Assembly: GCA_963840785.1 (NCBI GenBank) | Contig: CAWJAF010000003.1 | Coordinates: 1-64,000 of the forward strand | Direction of reading: 5' to 3' | From: JALYOK01 sp963840785 | Lineage (GTDB): Bacteria > Pseudomonadota > Gammaproteobacteria > Burkholderiales > JALYOK01 | DNA: 64,000 nucleotides | Shown: in pieces, positions 16,020 through 26,014 of the stretch | Numbering within the stretch: the stretch's first letter is position 1 | Layout of the letters: each line of letters begins with the position of its first letter | Translations under genes and position numbers: made by a program | The notes under the pieces: generated by a model | Database searches by the model: none | What the model saw: only the letters and a program-made list of their open reading frames with translations | Told to the model about the DNA's origin: nothing

Positions 16020-16339
16020 ATATTGCTCGTACAGGTGGGATTGACAGGAGTTGTAAAAGCAATAATTGTGCCTTCCCTTTTTACGTCCCCGCATTGGATA
16101 TTGGGCCTAAAAATGTGCCATTTAGCGGCACTTTATAAACAATAGCGGCACATTTTAGGCGGGGATGGTCGAATTACTTGCGTCGAATGGCAACTTTCTG
16201 GTGATGCTTTGAGGGGGCCGTCCGAATGTCGCAAAAGGGTCGAGTCCTCGAACGCTCAATACATACATCAGGATAAGTTTCTAAAGGACAGGCAACCACC
16301 CGAGAATATTTGTTCCCTGGACTTTCAACGTGTGTGACT
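16020..16339. other. Intergenic region with an inverted repeat
   Basis: No gene is visible. An inverted repeat, CCTAAAAATGTGCC at about 16105-16118 and GGCACATTTTAGG at about 16148-16160, flanks a central GGCACTTTATAAACAATAGC. It resembles the end of a lost insertion sequence or an operator, but no transposase remains next to it. The start of the peroxidase operon lies at its left edge. Confidence 0.4.
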
Positions 16340-17626
16340 TCAGCTTTTGGCATTCGCGTTTAAGATAATTCGTTCCCGAACACGTAATCGTTCCTGCTTC
16401 TTTCCAAGTGCCCAACCGACCACCGCCGCGCCGAGCGCTAACGGAATCGCCAGCGTCGCAACCGCCGCTAGGCTCACGCCCATGCCTTTGAGGAAGCTTG
16501 ATAGCCATCCGCTCACGGCGTCGCCGCCGCGATAGATTACGGTATCGATGAAATTTTTCGCTTTGTATTTTTCTTCGCGTGAGACGACGGTAAATAAAAT
16601 TTCGCGGACGGGTCGGGCGAGAGCGTATTCGATTACGCGGCGCAGTGCTTGAAACACGACCAGCACGGCAAGCGTTGGCGCAACAACGAGCGCACCGAAA
16701 CCGAACACGTTTAATAGTGGTAACACCATCAACAAGATAGCCACGCCAAAGCGACCAATCAGCCGATTGGTTAAGAAAATTTCCACCAGCAATGTCAGCG
16801 TATTCACGACGAGATCGATCTGGGCAAACAATCGCGTGCGCGCCGTGGAGTCCTTAATTTGATCGGCAACGACGCGAATTTGTTCGAAGTAAATCAGCGT
16901 TGCCAGCAGTGTCAAAAACAGAAGATAAAACGATGTGCCTATTAGGTAGGGCGATTTGAAGGTGAGTTTGATGCCGGCCCAAATGCTGCCGCCAATCGGC
17001 GGCGCCTCCTTTTGGCTGGCCCCATGAATTTTTGCCCAACCGTTCAATTTCGCGACCGCGAGGGTGCTGAGCAAAAGAAATCCGATCGAGAATAACAATA
17101 AAAAACTTGTGCCGATTTTGCTGACAAATAGTGATGTAATTAATGGACCGACAATCGCACCAGTGCTACCGCCTGCGGCGACGACGCCAAATAATCGTCG
17201 CGCTTGTTCGTTGGAAAAAATATCCGCCATGAAACTCCAGAAAACGGAGATGACGAATAAGTTAAATACGCTGACCCAAACAAAAAAAGAACGTGCGATG
17301 ATGATTTTGTCGGCGCCGTTTTGCATCAGTACAAAAAACAGCAACAAATTGGCCGCGAAAAAATAATAGACAAACGGGATGAGCCGCTGTCGCGGGAATC
17401 GAGCGGACAAGAATCCAAAAAACGGTACGGCGATGAGCATGGCAACGAACGTCGCGCTGAATAGCCATTGCAATTTATCGACGCCGCCTTGAATGCCCAT
17501 TTCGTCGCGCACCGGCCGCAGAATGTAGTAGCTGCACAACAAGCAGAAGAAATAAAAAAACGCCCAGAGTAACGCCGGGAGTTCGTGAGGTTCGGTTTTA
17601 AGGATGCGTGCTAGCCACGATTTCAT
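16340..17626 (-). CDS. Major facilitator / ATP-ADP translocase-like membrane protein
   Basis: A 428-residue protein with about 12 transmembrane segments. The start ELPALLWAFFYFFCLLCSYYILRPVRDEMG is typical of the COG3202-type NTP/NDP-exchange-like transporters found in free-living bacteria. DIFSNEQARRLFGVVAAGGS and YALARPVREILFTVVSREEKYKAKNFIDT are conserved loops of this group. True ATP/ADP translocases belong to intracellular parasites; the substrate of the free-living version is unknown. It stands alone on the minus strand. Confidence 0.8.
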   Translation of the reverse strand: MKSWLARILKTEPHELPALLWAFFYFFCLLCSYYILRPVRDEMGIQGGVDKLQWLFSATFVAMLIAVPFFGFLSARFPRQRLIPFVYYFFAANLLLFFVLMQNGADKIIIARSFFVWVSVFNLFVISVFWSFMADIFSNEQARRLFGVVAAGGSTGAIVGPLITSLFVSKIGTSFLLLFSIGFLLLSTLAVAKLNGWAKIHGASQKEAPPIGGSIWAGIKLTFKSPYLIGTSFYLLFLTLLATLIYFEQIRVVADQIKDSTARTRLFAQIDLVVNTLTLLVEIFLTNRLIGRFGVAILLMVLPLLNVFGFGALVVAPTLAVLVVFQALRRVIEYALARPVREILFTVVSREEKYKAKNFIDTVIYRGGDAVSGWLSSFLKGMGVSLAAVATLAIPLALGAAVVGWALGKKQERLRVRERIILNANAKS

Positions 17627-17780
17627 AGCAACGGATTTGACTTATTTTTGGCAGGTTGGCTGCGAGGTAATGGTGGCGCGGAGTTTCAGGCATGCATCAC
17701 GGCAACCCAGCGTTCGTGCGGCTCGTGGCTTGCCTCACTTCAAGGGGCAGGAAAGCTATGGATCGGCCCCCCGAAATTCA

Positions 17781-18804
17781 TTAGGGCGCAGAAATTTTTT
17801 GCAAGATCTCGCCCATCAACGCGCGCGACACTTCACTTCGGCGCATTTCGTAGATTGGGCTGAAGAACACTCGGTGCGCCATGGTTTCGTGATACACCGC
17901 TTGCACATCCTCCGGCGTCAGGTAATCGCGATTTTCCAGCCAGGCTTTGACGCGCGCCGCGCGCATCAGCATACCCATCCCGCGTGGACTCGCACCGGCG
18001 GCAATCAAATCTTTCATATTCACGCCGCTTAAGTTCACGCCGAAATCCGATGGCGTACGCGTGGCTTGCCACAAATCCATTGCGTATTTCTGCAAGGTTT
18101 CGCTGGCTTTGATGCTGTCTTGAATCATTGCGCCGATGTGGTTTAGTTCGGTGAACGCAATCATGCCTGGCGCAACGCGCTCGATTAAACGATCGACATC
18201 ATGAAACGCGGTATCGAACATTAACGCTTTTTGCGTCGGGATATCGGTCGGCGTTTCGATCAATAGTTCCATCGAAAAGCGATCGCGCGCGGCAGACGAA
18301 ATTTCGAAGGTTTCATCTTTTTCAACACGATTACGATCGGCAAAAACGATCATATGCGGGAAACGATATTCGCGATTGAACGCATTGGCACTACGTTCCG
18401 CCATCACGCGCAATAGCAGCGAATGTACTTGCGGCCGCGCGCGATTGATCTCGTTAAAAAAGAAAATCGACAGCGCATCGCCATGTTTTAACACCGGGCC
18501 AGGGATCGACGCGCGGCTTGCCGTCTTCGTTGATATAGGTGTAGTAAACCAAATCGTTCGGCATCAAATCGACCGTGCCTTCGACGCGCTCGAACGCGCC
18601 GCCGATCGCGCGAGCGAACGCGCGCAGCACCGTAGTTTTGCCGACGCCGACATCACCTTCCAGCAACACATGGCCGCGCGCAAACACCGCGATGTTGATG
18701 TGGTGGATGACGTGATCTTGACCGATCACCGCTTTCTTGATTTCCGTTTCCAGCGCCAGCGCGCGGGTGCGCCAATCTTGCAGCAGCGCGTCGTCTCGAT
18801 TCAT
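17781..18804 (-). pseudogene. MoxR-family AAA+ ATPase with one frameshift
   Basis: Two overlapping frames make one protein of about 340 residues. The first part (18804 down to about 18500) holds the Walker A loop GDVGVGKTTVLRAFARAIG. The rest (to 17781) holds Walker B FFFNEINRARPQVHSLLLRV, ADRNRVEKDETFEI, and the C-terminal lid. They join at ATCCCTGG near 18508: removing one C restores VDPGPVLKHGDALS, which fits the family. MoxR ATPases act as chaperones that activate metalloenzymes, often with VWA proteins. The shift may be an assembly error, since both halves are otherwise intact. Confidence 0.8.
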
Positions 18805-18942
18805 GAATTCACTTTCTTATTTTCGCGCAATCAATTGGCGAGCGAATGTCACGCATCCTCGTGATAGTATTGTCAACGCTTTGAAAACGATCCCGATTCT
18901 ACACCATCCCCCGCGCAAACCCAGGTTGCCACAAGCTTCGAT

Positions 18943-19564
18943 GTGGCCTGTCGGCGCTGCGCGCGCCTTGCGGATTTTCTCGACGACGTAAAGGAAAAAA
19001 ATCTTGATTATTGGTGCAAGCCAGTGCCGCCATTCGGCGCAGCCAACGCGAAACTATTGCTGGTGGGCCTCGCGCCCGGCATGCACGGCGCGAACCGCAC
19101 CGGGCGGCCGTTCACAGGTGATTACGCCGGCGCGTTACTGTATGGCACGCTGCATCAGTATGGCTTTGCGACCGCGGCCGCTATCAACCAGCGCCGACGA
19201 TGGACTTGAACTGATCGATTGCCGAATCACAAATGCGGTGAAATGTTTGCCTCCACAGAACAAACCGACGCCGGCGGAAATAAAAATCTGTAACGGATAC
19301 TTACGCTACGAATTGTCACGCCAAGCACCCGCAAGTATCTTGCTTGCGTTGGGGCGAATTGCACACGACGCGATTCTGATGGCACTTGAGTTGAAAGCAA
19401 GCGCAGCGCGTTTCGGTCACGGCGCGCGGCATGAATTGCCGCATGGCCTGACGTTGTTTGATAGCTATCATTGCAGCCGTTATAACACGCAGACCAAGCG
19501 CCTGACACCCTTAATGTTTCACGATGTGTTTGCGCAAATTCGCGATGAGTTGGATGGACAGTGA
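18943..19564 (+). pseudogene. Family 5 uracil-DNA glycosylase (UdgB) with one frameshift
   Basis: The first frame (GTG at 18943) gives the iron-sulfur cysteines (CRRCARLADFL) and the active-site loop GLAPGMHGANRTGRPFTGD. The second frame, to 19564, gives LIDCRITNAVKCLPPQNKPT, ALGRIAHDAIL and FDSYHCSRYNTQTKRLT, which complete the family. They join around 19170-19185 (after HQYGFAT), where a base has been lost or gained. UdgB removes uracil and other deaminated bases from DNA. The stop overlaps uvrC, so this is a repair pair. Function is doubtful unless the shift is a sequencing error. Confidence 0.8.
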
Positions 19565-21387
19565 TGTCAGATTTAGCGCCGCCACCATTCGATAGCAAAG
19601 CGTTTTTAGCGTCGTTGCCAAATTTGCCCGGCGTTTATCGCATGTTCAACGCGTCCGCCGAAGTGCTATACGTCGGCAAAGCGCGCGATCTGAAAAAGCG
19701 CGTGTCGTCGTATTTTCAAAAAAGCGATCACGGGCCGCGCATCCAAATAATGGTGCAACAGATTGCAAATATCGAAACGACCGTCACGCGTTCGGAATCG
19801 GAAGCGTTATTGCTGGAAAGCAATCTGATCAAATCGCTGAGCCCGCGCTACAACATTTTGTTTCGCGATGACAAAAGTTATCCGTATATCATGTTCACCG
19901 GACACAAGTTTTCGCAGATTCGTTTCTACCGTGGCGTGTTCGATCAGCGCAATCAATATTTCGGACCATTTCCCAGCGCTTGGGCGGTGCGCGAGACGAT
20001 CCAAATTTTGCAAAAGGTGTTTCGTCTGCGTTCCTGCGAAGATTCGGTCTTCAGCAATCGCTCGCGTCCTTGCTTGTTGCACCAAATCAAGCGTTGCTCC
20101 GCGCCCTGTGTCGGTGCAATTGGTAACGACGATTACCAGCGTGATATCGAGAATGCGATGTTGTTTTTGCACGGTAAAGAAAACGAAGTGATTGACAATC
20201 TTTCGCAGCGAATGGCAGTGGCTGCCACCCGTTTAGAGTTTGAAGCAGCCGCTGTATTTCGCGATCAGATCAGCACATTGCAGCGCGTTCTAACCAAGCA
20301 ATTCGTTGCGAACGATACTAGCGCACGTGACGCCGACGTGATCGCATGCCAAGCGGAATCTGGGCAGGTATGTGTTAACCTTGCGATGATCCGCGCTGGA
20401 CGCCATTTAGGAGACAAAACGTTTTTTCCACAGAACGCCAATGAGGCCGACACGGTCGCCGTACTTGAGGCATTTATCGGTCAACATTATGCCGAGCGTA
20501 TGCTGCCCCCTTTGATCATTGTGAACCAAGAATTGGATGGCGAGAGCCTATCGATCTTGTTGGCTGAGCAATGTAATCACGCCGTGCAGATTTTGACGCG
20601 GCCCACCGGAGAGCGGCGCAACTGGCTGGCGATGGCGGTTTCTAACGCGAAACTTGCGCTGTCGCAAAAACTTGCCAACGAAGCGGCGCAAGAAACGCGC
20701 ATCGCAGCATTGCAAGCAGCGTTGGATCTACCGGCTAATCTTCAGCGTATTGAGTGTTTCGATATCAGCCACACCATGGGCGAGGCGACGGTGGGATCCT
20801 GCGTGGTATTCGATCACGGCAAGATGCAATCGAGCGAGTATCGGCGTTTCAATATCACCGGCATCACGCCCGGCGATGACTATGCCGCAATGCGCGATGT
20901 GTTGCAGCGGCGCTATCGTAAAATCGCTGAAGGCGAAGGCGTGATTCCCGATTTGATTTTGATCGATGGCGGCAAAGGCCAAATCAGTTCTGCGCAAGAA
21001 GTGTTTAATGAATTAGGAATTACCGATATCAATTTTGTCGGTGTCGCGAAAGGCGAAGAGCGTAAAGCCGGGCTGGAGCAACTTATTTTTGCCGACGGTC
21101 GCGCACCGCTCGCGCTTGGTCACGATAATCCGGCGTTGCATTTGATTCAGCAAATTCGCGACGAAGCGCATCGCTTTGCAATCACCGGTCATCGCGGCCG
21201 CCGCGCCAAGGCCCGCGTCCGGTCTCGGCTTGAAGACATCGCCGGAATCGGCGCGAAACGCCGGCAAAAATTGCTGGCGCAATTCGGCGGTATTAAAGGC
21301 GTCGTGTCGGCGAGCATTGACGATCTGGCGTTAGTCGACGGGATCAGCCGCCCGCTCGCAGAAAAAATTTATCGCGAACTGCATTAA
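19564..21387 (+). CDS. uvrC: UvrABC system protein C (excinuclease subunit)
   Basis: A 607-residue UvrC. The GIY-YIG nuclease domain is at the start (LPNLPGVYRMFNASAEVLYVGKARDLKKR), the cysteine-rich RPCLLHQIKRCSAPCVG follows, the UVR motif is around residue 210, the RNase H-like second nuclease has ECFDISHTMGEATVGSCVVF and LILIDGGKGQI, and a helix-hairpin-helix pair ends the protein (LEDIAGIGAKRRQKLLAQFG). It makes both incisions in nucleotide excision repair. The stop overlaps the pgsA start (TAATG), the classic proteobacterial uvrC-pgsA arrangement. Confidence 0.97.
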   Translation: MSDLAPPPFDSKAFLASLPNLPGVYRMFNASAEVLYVGKARDLKKRVSSYFQKSDHGPRIQIMVQQIANIETTVTRSESEALLLESNLIKSLSPRYNILFRDDKSYPYIMFTGHKFSQIRFYRGVFDQRNQYFGPFPSAWAVRETIQILQKVFRLRSCEDSVFSNRSRPCLLHQIKRCSAPCVGAIGNDDYQRDIENAMLFLHGKENEVIDNLSQRMAVAATRLEFEAAAVFRDQISTLQRVLTKQFVANDTSARDADVIACQAESGQVCVNLAMIRAGRHLGDKTFFPQNANEADTVAVLEAFIGQHYAERMLPPLIIVNQELDGESLSILLAEQCNHAVQILTRPTGERRNWLAMAVSNAKLALSQKLANEAAQETRIAALQAALDLPANLQRIECFDISHTMGEATVGSCVVFDHGKMQSSEYRRFNITGITPGDDYAAMRDVLQRRYRKIAEGEGVIPDLILIDGGKGQISSAQEVFNELGITDINFVGVAKGEERKAGLEQLIFADGRAPLALGHDNPALHLIQQIRDEAHRFAITGHRGRRAKARVRSRLEDIAGIGAKRRQKLLAQFGGIKGVVSASIDDLALVDGISRPLAEKIYRELH

Positions 21388-21974
21388 TGCCACTAAATTT
21401 GCCGAATCTCCTGACGTGGTTTCGTATTCTGCTTATTCCACTGTTCGTTGCAGTGTTGTATTTGCCAAGCAATTGGCTTACGCAGCATCAGGCGAACGCG
21501 ACTGCCATGTGGATATTTATTTTCGCCGCGCTAACCGATTGGCTCGATGGTTATCTCGCACGGCGATTGAATCAGACCTCAGCTTTCGGTGCGTTTCTCG
21601 ATCCGGTCGCCGACAAGTTGATGGTGGCCGCGGCGTTAATCGTGCTGGTCGAATTGAATCGCGTATCGGCGATCGTCGCGTTGATTATTATCGGCCGCGA
21701 GATCACCATTTCCGCATTGCGCGAATGGATGGCCAACACGGGCCGCAGTAAAAGCGTCGCGGTCTCGATGATTGGAAAAATCAAAACGTTCACGCAAATG
21801 ACGGCGATTCCTTTTCTGCTCTACAACGATCGCATGGGTCTGGGTCTAAATTGGGATGCCCATGGAATCGGAACGATTTTGATCTGGGTCGCCACGATTC
21901 TTACGCTGTGGTCAATGATCTACTACCTTAAAATGGCGATTCCCGATTCAAATAAATCGTCTCGCGAGGATTGA
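21387..21974 (+). CDS. pgsA: CDP-diacylglycerol-glycerol-3-phosphate 3-phosphatidyltransferase
   Basis: A 195-residue membrane enzyme. The CDP-alcohol phosphotransferase motif is DWLDGYLARRLNQTSAFGAFLDPVADK (DGxxAR...G...D...D form), preceded by LPNLLTWFRILLIP, the usual N-terminus. It makes phosphatidylglycerophosphate for anionic phospholipids in the inner membrane. Coupled to uvrC by overlapping stop and start codons. Confidence 0.95.
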   Translation: MPLNLPNLLTWFRILLIPLFVAVLYLPSNWLTQHQANATAMWIFIFAALTDWLDGYLARRLNQTSAFGAFLDPVADKLMVAAALIVLVELNRVSAIVALIIIGREITISALREWMANTGRSKSVAVSMIGKIKTFTQMTAIPFLLYNDRMGLGLNWDAHGIGTILIWVATILTLWSMIYYLKMAIPDSNKSSRED

Positions 21975-22016
21975 CAGTAAGCCATTGTTAAATTTACAAT
22001 TGCGGTTTGCACATTG

Positions 22017-22090
22017 CGGGAATAGCTCAGTGGTAGAGCACAACCTTGCCAAGGTTGGGGTCGCGAGTTCGAGCCTCGTTTCCCGCTCCA
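22017..22090 (+). tRNA. tRNA-Gly (anticodon GCC)
   Basis: The acceptor arm GCGGGAA pairs with TTCCCGC, and the discriminator T is followed by an encoded CCA. The D arm is AGCTCAGTGGTAGAGC. The anticodon arm CAACC-TTGCCAA-GGTTG gives anticodon GCC. The T arm is GCGAG-TTCGAGC-CTCGT. Glycine tRNA GCC is commonly found just after uvrC-pgsA in proteobacteria. Confidence 0.97.
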
Positions 22091-22220
22091 AATTTTCGCG
22101 CGGATTTTCGATAAACCATTAAATCCTGCGCGCTTCCAAGGTCATCTACAACGCAATTTGCGTCGCCTCGTTAACGAGCTATACGCGCTGTCCAGCCAGT
22201 GTTGTCTGCTTCGGATATTG

Positions 22221-24368
22221 CTAGTTTGATCTTAAAAACAAGCCCTTAATTCTCATCCAGAGTTGTTTGGCAATTCGCCCCAACACCTCCCGCATCAGCA
22301 ATGTGAAGCCAATGATCGTTCGCGGGTTATAGGCAACGATCCCCCACCGATCGCGATGGTCGCTCATCCACTCGTGCTTGTAACTGTCATCGCCTATTAG
22401 GAAATCGACTTCCTTAACGTGATCCTGCTCAATTACGTATTGCATAAGGAAGCTGGTTAGCACAGTTCCCGGCGAGTATTGAGAATATGCCTCGTGGTAA
22501 GCAACCTTATAGATGCTGGCGTTTGCCTCGCCGACGATCCAGAGCTGCGCTGAAATGGGCCTTCCTTCCAATCGAGCAATGCCGAGCCTAAGGCGCCCGA
22601 GGAACGCCAAGCGGCGGATCAGAGCCGGTATAAATTCAGGGTATGGCTCCGGAAACTTCCAGCTTGCCGAATAAACCTCATGAAACGCGGCAATCGCTTG
22701 TTCAATTCCATCCGGATTGGTGACTATTTCAAGTGTTCCGCCGGCTGCGGCGAACTTTTTCGTCATTCGCTTTATTCTGCTGCGTAAATTAGCACTGCGT
22801 TTCTTGAGATATCCCTCCCAATTCTCATTTACTTTGAGATACCAATTACCGAAACAGAAAAATCCAAAGGGAATCCAGTCGATCGCCCGCAGTTCATTAA
22901 TCAGGGCTCTATAGACTGGTGATTCGATGTCCATAGGGGCGAAGCGCATCACGTGCGCGCCGCCATGGTCGCGCGAGGCGGCCGCGAGTTTATCTCTTAG
23001 AGTGAGCAGATTACTATCGACGGTCAACAACGGCGTGTAAAGCGGCGTGTAATAGTTGCCTAGGGATTCAACTGTTCTAACCCTACCCTTTTTGGATAAC
23101 CGTAACGGCAAAATAGTCGTGGGTCGTTTATCGCCGCTGGAAAAGTAATATCGGATTCCCTCATCGTGCGGATACACGTTTTTCTGGAGTAGATCAAACC
23201 AGTCAAGGGAGGTTTCAAAATTCACTTTGCCGATAAAATCATCCAGTGCGAATTCATCATTCGCCAATCCTTCAACACTAGTACAGACTTTAACTTCATT
23301 CACCGCGAGTGACGTGGACAGTGCAGGTTCTTGTGGATTTTCTTTGCGCAAGGTCTGTCGAATTGCCTTAAGTGTCGAAAAGGCAATGGCGAATGAATGG
23401 CTTCTGAATAGCTGAATATTCTGGATGTTACGGCCAAAGGTTGCCCATTCTGCCTGGTCGCGGGTCGCGTTTGTATAAAACTCAATGGTTTCCGCAGACG
23501 ATTTTTCTAGCCGAGCCTGGATAACGCGATAAAGCAAAATCCGCCCCGGTGCAAAGCGCGCGAGCGCCTCGTCATAAGTCGTTTTTAGGATTATGCTCAT
23601 TTGACTACTTGAAATCACGAGGCGAGATGCCGCCAATTTCTCGCCGATGCGCAATTCGTAAATTGTGGCTTGATTCGAAGCGGCAAAACGGCCAAGGACT
23701 TCGGAATAGAACGCACCTTGCGGATTGTCTATCGAGACAGCCGTACCTTCTGCGGCTTTCCAACCCGAGGTCTCAAGTTCGCCGAAACGACGAACACCTT
23801 CGCTCATTTCAGTTTGGTCGATAATTTCCAACAACACCGGAGTCGAGAACTCCTTTTCGGCACGATTGAAATAGCGACGTACATTAGCCTTTAGATTTTT
23901 GGAACGCTGGTCCCAAAATTCCGTAAAGCTGAGGCCAGAATCGATTCCTATGGTATGGGCGTTCAGTGAAACGATATTTACCAGTTCCGATCGCGAAAAA
24001 TCCGGCGAGAAACGGGGATCCACGGCGTAAAGTTCTATTGTCCAGGAGAATCCTGGCAATTGACGCAACAAGCTCTCTAACTGTCTTGCTTCGGATAACA
24101 ATACGGCAGTAGCCTGAGCTTGAGACGGCCGAAAAGAGGACCAGCGCCCAAGGCCGTCTGGCTGCAATATCAAAGCGCCGGACACAACGCCGTTAGTGCG
24201 GTGGATACAGAGTTGCTCTTTGCCGTTGGCAAAAAAATCTAGCAATGGGCCAATAAATCGACTGTCGAAAAAGGGGTGGCCGCCGTAGAGTGCCGCATTC
24301 AATTGATCCCACTCTTTCGCAAACCTCGGAAATTCGGCCTTCGCTACGTACATTTCCCACGCCATCAT
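22221..24368 (-). CDS. Large protein with two GNAT/FemAB-like acyltransferase domains
   Basis: A 715-residue protein from the ATG at 24368, whose start overlaps the upstream stop (ATGA). The first half has FWDQRSKNLKANVRRYFNRAEKEF then an acetyltransferase fold ending YTNATRDQAEWATFGR. The second half repeats the layout: YLKKRSANLRSRIKRMTKKF, then VDFLIGDDSYKHEWMSDHRDRWG, the ending of the BioF2-like/CelD acetyltransferase group. So two similar domains are fused in tandem. Such proteins often modify exopolysaccharide or cell-wall precursors. The DegT-like partner upstream supports a surface-sugar role, but no glycosyltransferases are present here. Confidence 0.7.
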   Translation of the reverse strand: MMAWEMYVAKAEFPRFAKEWDQLNAALYGGHPFFDSRFIGPLLDFFANGKEQLCIHRTNGVVSGALILQPDGLGRWSSFRPSQAQATAVLLSEARQLESLLRQLPGFSWTIELYAVDPRFSPDFSRSELVNIVSLNAHTIGIDSGLSFTEFWDQRSKNLKANVRRYFNRAEKEFSTPVLLEIIDQTEMSEGVRRFGELETSGWKAAEGTAVSIDNPQGAFYSEVLGRFAASNQATIYELRIGEKLAASRLVISSSQMSIILKTTYDEALARFAPGRILLYRVIQARLEKSSAETIEFYTNATRDQAEWATFGRNIQNIQLFRSHSFAIAFSTLKAIRQTLRKENPQEPALSTSLAVNEVKVCTSVEGLANDEFALDDFIGKVNFETSLDWFDLLQKNVYPHDEGIRYYFSSGDKRPTTILPLRLSKKGRVRTVESLGNYYTPLYTPLLTVDSNLLTLRDKLAAASRDHGGAHVMRFAPMDIESPVYRALINELRAIDWIPFGFFCFGNWYLKVNENWEGYLKKRSANLRSRIKRMTKKFAAAGGTLEIVTNPDGIEQAIAAFHEVYSASWKFPEPYPEFIPALIRRLAFLGRLRLGIARLEGRPISAQLWIVGEANASIYKVAYHEAYSQYSPGTVLTSFLMQYVIEQDHVKEVDFLIGDDSYKHEWMSDHRDRWGIVAYNPRTIIGFTLLMREVLGRIAKQLWMRIKGLFLRSN

Positions 24369-25585
24369 TTCGCTCCCTTCGCCGAGGAGCGCAATACCGT
24401 CTGCAGCGAAACAATCATCCAATTCAATTCAGCGTCCGTCAGCGATTGGTGGCACGGTAAATGAAGCAGATGAAGTCGATAGTCTTGGGCGATCTGGCAG
24501 TCGGATATTGCCATTTCGTCCCATCGCCATACCGGAATTCCTAACTGCTTCAGCCAGTAAAAATGTGGATTGACGCGCTCGATATACAGGGGAAACATAT
24601 ACGGCACGCAGTTCTCCGGAAGTTTCGCGAAGGGAACATAGCAGTTTGGTAGTGCGCTAACCGCGTTGGCCCAACGATCATAATTCTGCCGCCTACGACG
24701 GATAACTTCGTCGATCGAAGATAAGCGGACGACAGCCCGAGAGCTGCAAAGCGCACGGATTTCTTTATCCGCCTTTACATACAGCAAGGAGGGGTATGAA
24801 TATTCTGAGATCTGTTCGCCGCCTTCAACCACCGGTTTATTGCCAAGAGCCTTTACTTGTTTGTCAATCAAGGCTGTTTCAAAGCTCATTTTATTGAAAG
24901 AAAGACATTTCTCGATCGTATGCTTAGCGCCGCGTATTTCTCGTGCGAGGCCACCGGAATGCGTGGTCACGCTATCAAGAATTTGCTCATCGCGAGAATA
25001 AAGCAATCCGCCATCGGCGCCAGGGAAGAATTTGTAAGGGCTAGCAATCGTAAATTCACCGTAGATACCAGTACCGGCCGCTCGAAAGCGTTGCGTGAAT
25101 AAGACGTGCGAACAGTCTTCAATCAGCACAATCTGCCGCTTTTCGCACCATCGCTTCAAATCGCCGAAATTCTGTGGAAATCCGAAAAAATGTACCGCCA
25201 ACAGGGCGCTGATAGGCTTGCCATAGTTCTCGATTAAAACATCCAACTTGTCCAAATCCGGTGCAAGATCTGCTTTTAGTGGGTACAGCTGAATATCCGC
25301 CCCAAGCATTACGGCGGGATCAAGCATCGAGATACAGTGATAAGCCGGCGCAAGCAGTGCGCCTGTGGATCCGACACCTGTCAATCGATACGCTTCTCCC
25401 AACGCATATCTTCCACGGGCGAAGTGCCGATACTGGCCGATTGTTTTGGACTTAAATAGTTGTGAATACGACTCGACGGAAGACGGGAATTTGAACCGAT
25501 TTGGCAGCGGCGACACCCGTGGTTTTGGGAAACCGCAGGGATCGGATTTAAATTGAATAAGTTTCAAGGTGGCCTGTTTAGTCAT
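24365..25585 (-). CDS. DegT/DnrJ/EryC1-type aminotransferase-like protein
   Basis: A 406-residue protein from the ATG at 25585. It carries FARGRYALGEAYRLTGVGST and LLAPAYHCISMLDPAVMLGA, the start of the PLP fold. LIEDCSHVLFTQRF contains the cofactor aspartate, and ASPYKFFPGADGGLL holds the lysine that would bind PLP. DegT-type enzymes transaminate keto-sugars for surface polysaccharides. It overlaps the double acetyltransferase by four bases; together they could make an N-acylated amino sugar or modify a surface compound. That pathway is inferred. Confidence 0.75.
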   Translation of the reverse strand: MTKQATLKLIQFKSDPCGFPKPRVSPLPNRFKFPSSVESYSQLFKSKTIGQYRHFARGRYALGEAYRLTGVGSTGALLAPAYHCISMLDPAVMLGADIQLYPLKADLAPDLDKLDVLIENYGKPISALLAVHFFGFPQNFGDLKRWCEKRQIVLIEDCSHVLFTQRFRAAGTGIYGEFTIASPYKFFPGADGGLLYSRDEQILDSVTTHSGGLAREIRGAKHTIEKCLSFNKMSFETALIDKQVKALGNKPVVEGGEQISEYSYPSLLYVKADKEIRALCSSRAVVRLSSIDEVIRRRRQNYDRWANAVSALPNCYVPFAKLPENCVPYMFPLYIERVNPHFYWLKQLGIPVWRWDEMAISDCQIAQDYRLHLLHLPCHQSLTDAELNWMIVSLQTVLRSSAKGAK

Positions 25586-26014
25586 TGTATTTTTTGTCGA
25601 GAACCACATGAATCTAATGGCCGCGGCGACAATAATACTGGATGTAGGCGGGATAGCGCGCATACGTCACGTACTAATTCGATTTCCACAAACGCTGGGC
25701 GACTTGAATTGCAGGGTCTTGCGGGACCGAACGGAATCGCACACACCTGAACCATAGTAACGAAAGACGACGCACCTTGGACTGGTTTCGCGAAGTTTAC
25801 GTAGTAAGGCATACGGTTAACTCCACGATAGATTCTTAAGAATTCTGAGATATTTGTAATTATATATCCATTATTTCATATGATTAAGTTAGTTATATAA
25901 AATATATATTAAGATGTGGTAACATCGATTGCAACGACGCTCAATGTTGCTCGCACTATTATCAATCCGGAGGCGTTACCAAAAAACGACAGCAACAACA
26001 CGACTGCACACAAC
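25586..26014. other. AT-rich divergent intergenic region
   Basis: This stretch separates the DegT-like gene (minus) from the sensor kinase (plus). Bases 25825-25915 are very AT-rich (AATTATATATCC, TATAAAATATATATTAAG) and probably hold promoters for both directions. A minus-strand 76-codon frame starting at 25812 (MPYYVNFAKPVQGASSFV) has GGAG before its ATG but no recognisable domain. Confidence 0.4.

Noticed and set aside
16105..16160. Insertion sequence ends around the TGTGCC/GGCACA inverted repeat
   Set aside because: No transposase frame or target duplication is visible, so it is reported only as an inverted repeat in the intergenic entry.
25582..25812. Small minus-strand gene MPYYVNFAKPVQGASSFV upstream of the DegT-like gene
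   Set aside because: It has GGAG before the ATG but overlaps the DegT start, has no recognisable domain, and its second half looks non-coding.
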